Program-made: the position numbers and the translations under genes | Assembly (NCBI RefSeq): GCF_014212135.1 | Contig: NZ_JACJVQ010000004.1 | Span: forward strand, 1-64,000 | Length of the DNA stretch: 64,000 nucleotides | Direction: 5' to 3' | Source: Cohnella thailandensis | GTDB taxonomy: Bacteria > Bacillota > Bacilli > Paenibacillales > Paenibacillaceae | The notes under the pieces: generated by a model | What the model was told of the DNA's origin: nothing | Databases searched by the model: none | Seen by the model: the letters and a program-made list of their open reading frames with translations, nothing else | In this document: piece by piece, positions 34,538 through 43,359 of the stretch | How the letters are laid out: every line of letters begins with the position of its first letter | How positions within the stretch are numbered: position 1 is the first letter of the stretch

Positions 34538-36622
34538 TTGTTCGTAACCGTTGCGAGTATGATGGTAACCTATGCGATGACGGTACTATGGTCTATCGCA
34601 GGTATGGGAGTCACGGGACTTCCTTATGTTAAAAGCCATACTCGACTGAAAACCTCGAGAATGCTGTTGCTTTGGATGAGTTACGCAGGGGCTTTGTTGG
34701 CCTCGATATGGCTCGCTCTGATCATCATTCTGTACGTTAGGAGCGGCTGGTGGTCCGTTGAAGGCATCGTGAAGACGATTCTGCCCGTCGTGCTGGTCGG
34801 CTATGCTCCCGTGTTCTTGTATGCACTGCCTCGGTTAAGAGGCTTGCGCAGATCCGTTCCCGACCAAGAGACGCTGATCCGAACAGCCCATCCGATGCTG
34901 ATCATCCCGAATTACGCAGCAGCGCTTGCATCCGGAATTGCCGCATACCATACGGTCTTCTCGCAACCGACTCTTCCGAGTCTGTTGGAAACGCTGGGCA
35001 TACTTCTTCTTTTTCTGCTTGTGCTAGTTGTCCCGTCTCTATTCGTTTTTAGAAGATACCAGGCGATCCGGGAAGGAACGTTCACGGCGTCTCCTGCATG
35101 GAAAAGGCTGTTGAAATTCGCCCTCGCAGGAGCGACGACGGCGGTTGTGGCGATCGCGATCCTGGCTGTTCAGGCATGGACAGACTACCGTACATCCATC
35201 CTGCCGGAAGCTTCGGGCATGATGAATCACGAGCGGATAGACACGGGAGGCGGGGCGCCGGCGATGATGCTCGGTCATCAGGCCCGGCATAACCATACCG
35301 GTATGGTTGCAGTGGCTGCGTTGACGGGAGATTTGTCTGCGCCTGTAGATATCCAATACGAGCTCGTCGCGCAGAAACGCCAAATCACGCTTGCTTCTGG
35401 CGCCAAAGTCGAAGCTTGGACGTACAACGGCGAAGTTGCTCCCCAGCTTCGCGCGCGGCAAGGAGAGAATGTGGAAGTGAAGCTGATCAACCGGGATATC
35501 GACAAAGGCGTAACGATCCACTGGCATGGATACAACGTGCCTAATGCGATGGACGGCGTGCCCGGCATGACCCAGAATGTCGTCCGTCCCGGGGAGTCCT
35601 TCACGTATCGATTCCGCGCCGAACAAGAGGGGACGTACTGGTTCCACTCTCACCAGCAGGCGGCAGAGCAAGTACGCAACGGCTTGTTCGGATCCTTTAT
35701 CGTCGAACCGCAAGAGGAGACGGCGAACAGCGACGAAGAAGTCATCCTCATCAATCATAACTGGACAACCGATCGAGGGGAGAAGACCGCATTCGGAGAC
35801 CAGGATCTTATGCAGCGGAAGCAGATAATGCCCGGGAAAACCGTAAAGCTAAGACTCATCAATGCCAATAATCAATCCCAAAAATATATGCTGCTGGGAA
35901 GCGACTACAGCATCACGAGCATTGACGGCACTCCCGTTCGGCAGCCTGATTCGTTGTCGGGTCAAACCGCATTCCGGCTCGCGGCCGGCGGAAGGTACGA
36001 CGTATCGTTTACGATGCCGGATCATCCCGTCCAGTTCAAACTGGGAGAAACAATCGATCTTGAGGGGCCGGGCATCCTTTTTTACACGAATTCGCTGCCG
36101 AACCGGCCGAGCTTTCAAGCGGCAACCGGCCTGTTTGATCCGTCCGAATACGGAGAGCCGGCCGTAAACGAAGTGACCGCCGCAACCGAGTTTGACAAGG
36201 AGTTTAGGATGATATTGGGCAACCGAATGGGATTCTACAACGGGGAATTCCATTTCCTATGGACCGTTAACGGGGAAGTTTATCCGCATACGCCGACCTT
36301 TGTCGTCAAAGAAGGCGAGACCATTAAAACGACCTTTATCAATAAAAGTTTATCGGAGCATCCGATGCACCTTCACGGACATCATATGACGGTGCTTAAG
36401 AAAAACGGCAAACGCGTCAAGACGCCATGGGTGACCGATACCTTAAATGTCGAGCCGGACGAATCGTACGAGGTGGCGTTCCTTGCCGACAATCCGGGCA
36501 TGTGGATGGATCACTGTCATATCCTGGAACATGCGGCAGTGGGAATGGTCCTACATCTCATGTATGACAATGTCATGCCTTCCTATGAAGCGGGCATGCG
36601 ATCGGGAAATTTGCCGGAGTAG
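34538..36622 (+). CDS. Multicopper oxidase with N-terminal membrane domain
   Basis: A 694-residue fusion. Residues 1-220 hold about six hydrophobic segments; residues ~260-690 form a laccase-like multicopper oxidase. All copper motifs are present: HWHGYNV, YWFHSH, HPMHLHGHH and DHCHILEHAAVGM (trinuclear and type 1 sites, with Met as axial ligand). It likely oxidises Cu(I), Mn(II) or phenolics at the outer face of the membrane. Start is TTG 34538, after AGAGAGGAAG. The SnoaL-like gene lies 28 bases upstream. Confidence 0.9.
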   Translation: MFVTVASMMVTYAMTVLWSIAGMGVTGLPYVKSHTRLKTSRMLLLWMSYAGALLASIWLALIIILYVRSGWWSVEGIVKTILPVVLVGYAPVFLYALPRLRGLRRSVPDQETLIRTAHPMLIIPNYAAALASGIAAYHTVFSQPTLPSLLETLGILLLFLLVLVVPSLFVFRRYQAIREGTFTASPAWKRLLKFALAGATTAVVAIAILAVQAWTDYRTSILPEASGMMNHERIDTGGGAPAMMLGHQARHNHTGMVAVAALTGDLSAPVDIQYELVAQKRQITLASGAKVEAWTYNGEVAPQLRARQGENVEVKLINRDIDKGVTIHWHGYNVPNAMDGVPGMTQNVVRPGESFTYRFRAEQEGTYWFHSHQQAAEQVRNGLFGSFIVEPQEETANSDEEVILINHNWTTDRGEKTAFGDQDLMQRKQIMPGKTVKLRLINANNQSQKYMLLGSDYSITSIDGTPVRQPDSLSGQTAFRLAAGGRYDVSFTMPDHPVQFKLGETIDLEGPGILFYTNSLPNRPSFQAATGLFDPSEYGEPAVNEVTAATEFDKEFRMILGNRMGFYNGEFHFLWTVNGEVYPHTPTFVVKEGETIKTTFINKSLSEHPMHLHGHHMTVLKKNGKRVKTPWVTDTLNVEPDESYEVAFLADNPGMWMDHCHILEHAAVGMVLHLMYDNVMPSYEAGMRSGNLPE

Positions 36623-36965
36623 CGCGGCGCACTCTATGTCCGGCGGCTCCGCGGGCGATTTATGAACTGGACGTAATCCAAATTGAATATAATGGATGGA
36701 ATGGATGCGGCTAGATATACATCGGCCAATCCGCACATTCAGAAACCCCAGGAACCCTAAATCCGGAAGAAGTAATTTAACCAGGTCGAACATTGGGTAT
36801 TCCTCCCAGGAACCAAGATAGGTGAGGGGGAAAATAGATTCTCTTAACGGCAGCCGACCAATGAGTCGGCTGCCGTTTCTTAGGTATGTGAAGGGGAGCG
36901 CCATGATTTACACAAAGTTATTACTTCGGACACACTGCACGAACACTCGGGCTTTAAAGTGATAG
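36623..36965 (+). other. Intergenic region with terminator
   Basis: Contains a strong hairpin at 36846-36882: AACGGCAGCCGAC and GTCGGCTGCCGTT around CAATGA, then TCTT. This is a probable terminator, far from the multicopper oxidase stop. No gene or clear promoter is seen in the rest. Confidence 0.55.
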
Positions 36966-36997
36966 ATGTGAGATCGTTCCCATGTGAGATCGATCCC
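36966..36997 (+). repeat. Two 16-bp tandem repeats before the phosphodiester operon
   Basis: ATGTGAGATCGTTCCC is followed at once by ATGTGAGATCGATCCC. The pair lies 24-55 bases before the first gene of the operon and could be a regulator-binding site. Confidence 0.5.
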
Positions 36998-37020
36998 ATA
37001 GACCAGGCCATCGGGAGGTT

Positions 37021-37506
37021 ATGTCGAGAGTGTCCATCGATCTGCTTATCGACCGAACCGGTTCCTTATCGCCGGACGATTCCAAGACGCATCTGCGTTT
37101 CCCGTTTCGCTTGGACAGGGAATGCGCGAATCTTCATATCGAGTTCGACTACTCGCCGAAGCTGCTGGAAGACGAGGAGCGGGCAAGGGAGCTGCTGGAC
37201 GCCGCCTTCGAGCTTTATGTCGAGCCGGCACGCAGAGCCGCGGCAAGAGCGAACGCGGAGCGTTATCTGCCGCTAGCCAATCTAGTAACCGTATCGGTAG
37301 ACGATCCGAATAGGTACCGTGGAGCCTGCCATCGCCAAGATCCTATGCAACGCCTCCATTTGTCCGCAGTCGAAGCCTCGCCCGGTCTTCTGCCCGGCAG
37401 GATCGAAGAGGGAGAATGGACCTTGACGCTTAGCGTTCACGCCATCGTCACGGAGTCGTGCTCATACCGGCTCAAGGCGTGGGCGACCGGGGAGGACAAC
37501 GAATGA
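37021..37506 (+). CDS. Uncharacterised protein, first gene of the ABC/PHP operon
   Basis: A 161-residue soluble protein with no recognised family: FPFRLDRECANLHIEFDYSP near the start and GACHRQDPMQRLHLSAVEAS in the middle. It ends with ATGA shared with the next gene, so the two are translationally coupled. GGGAGG lies only two bases before ATG 37021; GTG 37030 (VSIDLLIDRTG) is a plausible alternative start. A similar small protein beside PHP hydrolases would suggest an accessory subunit; this is an inference. Confidence 0.7.
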   Translation: MSRVSIDLLIDRTGSLSPDDSKTHLRFPFRLDRECANLHIEFDYSPKLLEDEERARELLDAAFELYVEPARRAAARANAERYLPLANLVTVSVDDPNRYRGACHRQDPMQRLHLSAVEASPGLLPGRIEEGEWTLTLSVHAIVTESCSYRLKAWATGEDNE

Positions 37507-38531
37507 GATGGCTCGCTTGCGAACTTCATACTCATACGCTTCATAGCGACGGCAAGCAGACGCTGCGAGAATTGGCGGACGGCGCCGCGAAGCTAGGCTT
37601 CGAATGCATCGCCCTTACCGACCACAACACCATGTCGGGTCTCGCGGACAAGGATGCCGTCGAACGGGAGACGGGGCTCGTCATCCTTCCCGGCATGGAG
37701 TGGACGACGTTCCACGGCCACATGGTCACGATAGGGGCGAGCGAGTTCGCGGATTGGCGGCTGGCCGAGCCCGGCAATCTGCGGGAAGGAACGGCCGCGG
37801 TTCGCCGGCGGGGAGGCCTCGCCGGTCTAGCCCACCCGTTCCGCATCGGCAGCCCGGCTTGCACCGGCTGCTTCTGGGAGTTCGAGATCCGGGACTGGTC
37901 CGACTTGGACTATATCGAGGTCTGGTCCACGACGTTCGCTGCGATCAAGGAAGACAACCGCCGGGCGTTCGAGCTTTGGACGAGCCGCTTGAACGCGGGA
38001 GACCGGATCGCCGCCACGTCGGGCCGGGACTGGCATGAGCAGAAGGAGACCGACGATCCGCTGTCGGTCACGTATCTCGGTCTCGCCGACGAATCGGCGC
38101 CCTTACAAGAAGAAGCGCTGCGGGCGCTGCGGGAAGGCCGAGTCGCCGTGACGATCGGGCCGTTGCTGACGCTGACGGTCGTCGAAGAGGGCGACAACGG
38201 CGCGGTCTACGCGCTCGGCTCCGAAGTTCCGCTTGCAAGCGGCGCGGGCGCGCGGCAGCCCCTCAAGGCCTGCGCCGACTTGCGAGCCTCCGTCCGCGAA
38301 GGGCTATGGGAGCTGCATCCGCAATCCGGCCGGCTTGTGCTGACGAGCAACAAGGGCGACCTGCTGGAGCTCTCCGTCCATCTCGCGGAAGGGGACTCGC
38401 GACATTCGTTCCCGTTCGATCGGGAAGGCCTGCTCTGGATCCGCGCGGAGCTGTGGGGCGTCGTCCGCGGCGTCCATGCGCGAATCGCCTTTACGAACGC
38501 CATTTATTTCGAACGGGGGGACGGACGATGA
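37503..38531 (+). CDS. PHP-domain metallohydrolase (CehA/McbA type)
   Basis: A 342-residue metal-dependent phosphoesterase-like enzyme. PHP ligands are visible: CELHTHTLHSDGK near residue 8, ALTDHNTMSGL, PGMEWTT, FHGHMVTIG, LAHPFRIGSP and the SGRDWH motif. This order matches CehA/McbA-family PHP hydrolases, which cleave phosphoesters or carbamates. The start is ATG 37503 in the ATGA overlap with the previous gene. Next to a GDPD-like gene and an ABC importer, a role in opening an imported phosphodiester or phosphoester is likely. Confidence 0.87.
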   Translation: MRWLACELHTHTLHSDGKQTLRELADGAAKLGFECIALTDHNTMSGLADKDAVERETGLVILPGMEWTTFHGHMVTIGASEFADWRLAEPGNLREGTAAVRRRGGLAGLAHPFRIGSPACTGCFWEFEIRDWSDLDYIEVWSTTFAAIKEDNRRAFELWTSRLNAGDRIAATSGRDWHEQKETDDPLSVTYLGLADESAPLQEEALRALREGRVAVTIGPLLTLTVVEEGDNGAVYALGSEVPLASGAGARQPLKACADLRASVREGLWELHPQSGRLVLTSNKGDLLELSVHLAEGDSRHSFPFDREGLLWIRAELWGVVRGVHARIAFTNAIYFERGDGR

Positions 38532-39241
38532 CCTTTCCGCTTATTACCGCCCATACGGGCAACATGGGCACGGAGGACAACACGCTGGCGTCCGTCCTCG
38601 CCGGGTTGGCGCACGGAGCCGACATCGTAGAAGACGACATTCGAACCGACCGCGACGGAACGCTCGTATTGGCCCACGATGAAGAGGTTCGGCTGCCCGG
38701 GGGACGAATCGGCCGGTTGGCCGATCTGACCCTGGAAGAGCTGGCGGAGCGACCGACCCTGTTGAACGAGGCGATCGGGCCGGTGCTGGAAGCCGGCAAA
38801 ACGATGAATTTAGACGTGAAGACGGACGCCTGCCTGGAGCCGATCGCGGAATGGGCGTCGAAGCTGGGGCTGTACGACCGGGTGTTCCTGACCGGTTGCG
38901 GCTACGCGAGAGCCGCCCTCGCCAACCGGATCGATCCGCGTCTCCGCAAGCTTCTTAACGTCGACGCCGATTCGTTCTCGCGGCTGCCATTCGCGGAAGC
39001 GACCCGCGAGGCTTGCGCGGCCGCACTTAACACAGGCTGCTACGGGCTGAACGTGCCTTACCCGCTGGCTATGCCTTCGTTGCTCGAATACGCGGCCGAT
39101 CGGGGCTTGCCGGTCTACGTGTGGACGATCGACGACCGGCAGCAACTGGAGCGTTTCGCGGACCTGGAAGTGCGCTCCATTACGACGAGGGATGTGGCCA
39201 TGCTTGCGGATATCAAACGAAATCGAAGTCGGGAGCGCTGA
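38528..39241 (+). CDS. Glycerophosphodiester phosphodiesterase-like protein
   Basis: A 237-residue TIM-barrel of the GDPD group. The N-terminal motif is AHTGNMGTEDNTLASV (family form HRG...PENT; here the Arg is replaced by Thr and P-E by T-E), then ADIVEDDIRTDRDGTLVLAH with the metal-binding E/D-D and catalytic His, LDVKTD, and YVWTIDDRQQL. The changed HR motif may mean an altered substrate. The start ATG 38528 overlaps the previous stop by ATGA. Confidence 0.85.
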   Translation: MTFPLITAHTGNMGTEDNTLASVLAGLAHGADIVEDDIRTDRDGTLVLAHDEEVRLPGGRIGRLADLTLEELAERPTLLNEAIGPVLEAGKTMNLDVKTDACLEPIAEWASKLGLYDRVFLTGCGYARAALANRIDPRLRKLLNVDADSFSRLPFAEATREACAAALNTGCYGLNVPYPLAMPSLLEYAADRGLPVYVWTIDDRQQLERFADLEVRSITTRDVAMLADIKRNRSRER

Positions 39242-39246
39242 GACGG

Positions 39247-40248
39247 ATGGGTTCCAACATCAAAGAGATTGCGACGCTGGCGGGCGTATCCCGCTCGACC
39301 GCGTCGCGGGTCATCTCCGGGAAGGGCTATGCCAGCCCGGAGGTGCGCGAGCGCGTCATGGCGGTCGTGGAGAAGCTGCAATACAAGCCCAGCGCCGTTG
39401 CGCGGGCCATGGTCAACCAACGGACCCACAACATCGGAGTGATCGTCTTCCGGGAGCAGCAGCCGATCGTCTCCCACCCGCTGTACGGCAAGCTTATCGA
39501 TTCCATCCTGGCGGCGAGCGAGGCCTGCGGCTACTCGGTCTTCTTGAAGACGGATCAGGAGATGTCGCTTCGCTCGACCGACTATTTGCTGGAGCAGCGG
39601 GTGGACGGACTTATTCTGATCAGCCGGTTCCGCAAGAACGTCATCGATCACGTCAAGAAGTTCGGCGTTCCGTATCTCATGGTGAACGGAACGACCGACG
39701 ATCCGGACGTCATCCAGCTCGTCAGCGACGACGAGGAAGGCGGGGCCAGCGCGGCCGCCCATCTTCATCGGCTCGGCCATCGCAGATTCCTCGTCATCGC
39801 GGGACCCCAGGAGCACCGCAGCCACAACCTGCGGCTGGAAGGATTCCTGCGCGGCCTCGGAGGCTTCGGTCCGAGCGTCGATTGCGAGGTCGTGCTGTCC
39901 TCCGACTCGACCTTCGACCAAGGCCGCCGGCTGATGAGCCGGCACGCGGAAGAGTTCTTGCGGGCCGGCCGAACCGCCCTGTTCGCCACCAACGACATGC
40001 TGGCCCTGGGCGCGATGAGGACGCTTCTCGGACTCTCCGTCCGGGTGCCCGAACAAGTCGCCGTCATGGGCTTCGACGACATCGGCCCGGCGGCGATGTA
40101 CACCCCGGCGCTGTCGACGGTTCGCGTGGATACCGATCGGATCGGGAAGGACGCGGTGGCGATGCTCGACCGGATCATCCGCGGGGAGAAGGATTTGCCC
40201 AAGCTTAATGTATACGCGAGCGAGCTGATCGTTCGCCAATCGACTTGA
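39247..40248 (+). CDS. LacI-family transcriptional regulator
   Basis: A 333-residue repressor: the helix-turn-helix IKEIATLAGVSRSTASRVIS, hinge helix region YKPSAVARAMVNQRTHNIGV, and a periplasmic-binding-like sensor domain ending in FDDIGPAAMYTPALSTVRVD. It is embedded in the operon between the hydrolases and the ABC importer, so it probably senses the transported compound or its product and controls the whole unit. The start is ATG 39247; a longer frame upstream lies inside the previous gene. Confidence 0.93.
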   Translation: MGSNIKEIATLAGVSRSTASRVISGKGYASPEVRERVMAVVEKLQYKPSAVARAMVNQRTHNIGVIVFREQQPIVSHPLYGKLIDSILAASEACGYSVFLKTDQEMSLRSTDYLLEQRVDGLILISRFRKNVIDHVKKFGVPYLMVNGTTDDPDVIQLVSDDEEGGASAAAHLHRLGHRRFLVIAGPQEHRSHNLRLEGFLRGLGGFGPSVDCEVVLSSDSTFDQGRRLMSRHAEEFLRAGRTALFATNDMLALGAMRTLLGLSVRVPEQVAVMGFDDIGPAAMYTPALSTVRVDTDRIGKDAVAMLDRIIRGEKDLPKLNVYASELIVRQST

Positions 40249-40269
40249 CGAATCGGGGGGATCACCGCT

Positions 40270-41094
40270 ATGGGTTGGTATTTTCGCGCGGTCGGGACGA
40301 GAAGAATCGTCGAATTTCTGCTGCTGACCGCGTTCGTCGCGTTTTTCGCCGGACCGCTTCTGAATTTGGCCGTGCTCGCCTTCAGCGGGCAATGGAGCTA
40401 TCCGGACCTGCTGCCCCATCAATGGTCGCTCAAGTGGTGGAGCTTCGTCCTGAGCAAGGACGACATCGCGAAGTCCATCGGCTTGTCGTTTCTGATCGCC
40501 GCTATCGTCACCGCGCTGTCCATCGTGATTTGCATCCCGGCCGCCTATGCGTTCGCGCGAATCCGGTTCCCTCTCAAACGCTTCTTTCTGTTCTCGTTCC
40601 TGCTGACGCACGCTTTTCCGAAGATGGGCCTGTACGTCTCGATCGCGGTTCTATTCTACCGGCTTGGCCTGATGAACACGCTGCTCGGCGTCGTCCTCAT
40701 CCATATGATCAACGTGCTCATGTTCATGACGTGGATTCCGACGGCGGCGTTCCGCAACGTTCATGCCGCGCAGGAGGAGTCCGCGAGGGATGTCGGAGCT
40801 ACCCCGTTCCGCGTCTTCCGCAGCATTACGCTGCCGATGGCGATGCCGGGCATACTCGTCGCTTCGGTCTTCACGTTCCTGAATTCGCTTGACGAGGCGC
40901 AGGGGACGTTCCTGGTCGGCATTCCGGATTACAAGACGATGCCGATCGTCATGTATTCGATCATCTCGGACTTCCCGAGCAGCGCGGGCGCCGTGTTCTC
41001 CATCATTCTGACGGCGCCGACGATCCTGTTGCTGCTGGCGGCGCAGCGCCTCGTGAGCGCGGATGTCATGGCCAGCGGCTTCCAAGTCAAATAA
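40270..41094 (+). CDS. ABC transporter permease (PotC-like)
   Basis: A 274-residue inner-membrane permease with six segments. The EAA loop reads EESARDVGATPFRVFRSITL and contacts the ATPase. It belongs to the group of polyamine, ferric iron, thiamine and 2-aminoethylphosphonate importers rather than sugar CUT1 permeases. Confidence 0.9.
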   Translation: MGWYFRAVGTRRIVEFLLLTAFVAFFAGPLLNLAVLAFSGQWSYPDLLPHQWSLKWWSFVLSKDDIAKSIGLSFLIAAIVTALSIVICIPAAYAFARIRFPLKRFFLFSFLLTHAFPKMGLYVSIAVLFYRLGLMNTLLGVVLIHMINVLMFMTWIPTAAFRNVHAAQEESARDVGATPFRVFRSITLPMAMPGILVASVFTFLNSLDEAQGTFLVGIPDYKTMPIVMYSIISDFPSSAGAVFSIILTAPTILLLLAAQRLVSADVMASGFQVK

Positions 41095-41106
41095 GCAGGA
41101 GGAATC

Positions 41107-42150
41107 ATGAGTCTTCAATTATCCGTTCGAGATGTGACGAAGCGGTTCAAGACGGGCGAGGGCGTGACCGGCATCAGCCTCGATGTGACGAAGGGGGAGC
41201 TCGTGACCCTGCTCGGTCCGTCCGGCTGCGGCAAGACGACCGTGCTGAGAAGCATCGGAGGCTTCCTGAAGCCGGATTCGGGCGACATCCTGATCGAAGG
41301 CCGAAGCGTCGTTGCGCTCCCGCCGGAGAAGCGTCCGACCTCGATGGTGTTCCAGAGCTACAATTTATGGCCGCATATGACCGTTTATGAAAATCTGGCC
41401 TTCGGCCTTAAAATACGCAAACTCCCCAAAGCGCAGATCCGTGAGGCGGTCGCGGACGCGCTTCGGCTCGTGCAGCTGCCGAACTCGGAGAAGAAGCTGC
41501 CCGGCCAACTGTCGGGCGGCCAGCAGCAGCGCGTCGCCTTGGCCCGCTCCTTGCTGCTGAAGCCGGCGGTGCTGCTGCTGGACGAGCCGTTCTCCGCGCT
41601 GGACGCGAAGCTTCGGCAGGAGATGCGGGAGGAACTGCGGGAGATTCAGACGCAGACCGGCCTTACGATGGTCTTCGTCACGCACGACCAGGAGGAGGCG
41701 CTGGCCTTGTCCGACCGGATCGTCGTCATGAACCATGGGCACATCGAGCAGGCGGCCGCTCCGCGGCACATTTACGACCGTCCGTCCACGTTGTTCGTCG
41801 CGCGCTTTATCGGGAAAATGAACTTTTTGGAGGGGGTGGTGGAGGGGAGCGGAATCCGGGTCGGCCCGTTCGTCTTGCCTAACGAAGATCGAATCGAGGG
41901 CGAGACGCTCGTCGGCGTAAGACCGGAGGACGTTATCCTCAAAGCGGCGGAAGCGGGAGAAGGCATGAAGGGCCTTATCAAGCAGATCATGGTGCTGGGT
42001 CATTATGCAGAGATATCGGTTGAGCTGGAAGGCGGCGGCACCGTCCGCTCGTTCCAGCCGAAGGACGCCGTCCGGGAACTGACAGCGGGACAACAAGTGG
42101 CTGTCGCATTTACCAAATCGATTGCCTATCCGAAGATAGGCGACAATTAG
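41107..42150 (+). CDS. ABC transporter ATP-binding protein (PotA-like)
   Basis: A 347-residue ATPase. Walker A is GPSGCGKTT, the signature LSGGQQQRVALARSLL, Walker B LLLDEPFSALD and the switch His in FVTHDQEEAL. The C-terminal ~110 residues form a TOBE-like regulatory domain (GVRPEDVIL). Powers the importer made with the two permeases and the binding protein. Confidence 0.94.
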   Translation: MSLQLSVRDVTKRFKTGEGVTGISLDVTKGELVTLLGPSGCGKTTVLRSIGGFLKPDSGDILIEGRSVVALPPEKRPTSMVFQSYNLWPHMTVYENLAFGLKIRKLPKAQIREAVADALRLVQLPNSEKKLPGQLSGGQQQRVALARSLLLKPAVLLLDEPFSALDAKLRQEMREELREIQTQTGLTMVFVTHDQEEALALSDRIVVMNHGHIEQAAAPRHIYDRPSTLFVARFIGKMNFLEGVVEGSGIRVGPFVLPNEDRIEGETLVGVRPEDVILKAAEAGEGMKGLIKQIMVLGHYAEISVELEGGGTVRSFQPKDAVRELTAGQQVAVAFTKSIAYPKIGDN

Positions 42151-42165
42151 GAGGATGAACCATTC

Positions 42166-43359
42166 ATGATCCGAGTGAAAAAAGGGTTGACCGCTGTATC
42201 CGCAATGACTCTGTCTCTGGCCGTTCTGGCCGGCTGCGGCGCCAATAACGACAACACGAACGACGCCTCGTCTCCGTCCGCATCCCCATCCGCCTCGCAA
42301 AGCGCCTCCGCGCCGGCTTCCGGCGAGCCCGTCGAATTCCAGTTTTATTTTACCGGGTCTCAGAACGTTAAGGATCTATGGGATACGCTTATCCCGATGT
42401 TCGAGAAGGAGAATTCGAACGTCAAGGTGAAGCCGGTCTACATTCCTTCCGGCACGGGCGCCCAACCGACGTACGACCGGATTCTGGCCGCCAAGCAGGC
42501 GGGCAAGGGCTCCGGAGACATCGACCTGTACGAGGACGGCGTCAACTACGTCACCCTGGGCGGCAAGGACGACGTCTGGCAGACGCTTGACGCTTCGGCC
42601 ATCCCGAACTTGTCCAACATCGACCCGAAGACGATGCAGGACGTGACCAATCTCGCCGTTCCGTACCGATCCTCCGCCGTCGTTCTCGCGTACAACAGCG
42701 AGAAGGTGACGAACCCGCCGACGACGCTCGACGGGCTGCTCGACTGGATCAAGGCGAATCCGGAGAAGTTCGCGTACAACGACCCGTCCACCGGCGGCGC
42801 GGGCAGCTCGTTCGTCTCGACGGTGCTCTACAAGGACTTGCCGGAGGACGCGATCCACGACTCCGATCCGGCCATCATGCAGCAATGGGACTCGGGCTTC
42901 AATACGCTGAAGGACCTGGGCAAGTACGTCTACGGCAAGGGCATCTACCCGAAGAAAAACCAAGGCACGCTCGATCTTCTTCAGAACGGCGAAGTGGACA
43001 TGATCACGGCGTGGTCCGATATGGTGCTGCAGCAGCAGAACGAAGGCCTGCTGTCCAAGAGCATCAAGATGCAGCAGATCACTCCCGGCTTCAACGGCGG
43101 CCCGACGTACCTCATGGTGAACAAGCTGTCCGACAAGAAGGACGCCGTCTATCAGTTCCTGAACTTCGTCCTGTCGCCGGAAGCGCAGGCCGTCATCGTC
43201 GACAAGATGAACGGGTTCCCGGGCATCGAGCTGTCGCGCATGTCCCAGGAGATGCAGGATAAGTTCAAGGGCGTGTCCGAAGGCTTCCGCACGTTCAACC
43301 TGGGCGACCTGGGCACCGAGATCAACAAGCGCTGGCAAAGCGACGTCGCGGCGCAATGA
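42166..43359 (+). CDS. ABC transporter substrate-binding lipoprotein
   Basis: A 397-residue extracellular binding protein. A signal peptide ends in the lipobox LAGC (Cys 24), followed by a Ser/Ala/Pro-rich linker. The body resembles iron(III)/spermidine/2-aminoethylphosphonate-type binding proteins (DIDLYEDGVNYVTLGGKDDV, VPYRSSAVVLAYNSEKV, EAQAVIVDKMNGFP). The ligand is not clear from sequence; the flanking PHP and GDPD genes favour a phosphodiester or organophosphate. Confidence 0.9.
   Translation: MIRVKKGLTAVSAMTLSLAVLAGCGANNDNTNDASSPSASPSASQSASAPASGEPVEFQFYFTGSQNVKDLWDTLIPMFEKENSNVKVKPVYIPSGTGAQPTYDRILAAKQAGKGSGDIDLYEDGVNYVTLGGKDDVWQTLDASAIPNLSNIDPKTMQDVTNLAVPYRSSAVVLAYNSEKVTNPPTTLDGLLDWIKANPEKFAYNDPSTGGAGSSFVSTVLYKDLPEDAIHDSDPAIMQQWDSGFNTLKDLGKYVYGKGIYPKKNQGTLDLLQNGEVDMITAWSDMVLQQQNEGLLSKSIKMQQITPGFNGGPTYLMVNKLSDKKDAVYQFLNFVLSPEAQAVIVDKMNGFPGIELSRMSQEMQDKFKGVSEGFRTFNLGDLGTEINKRWQSDVAAQ

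Noticed and set aside
39115-40611. Minus-strand frame of about 500 codons across the LacI gene
   Set aside because: Composition is typical of antisense to GC-rich genes and it crosses three real genes.
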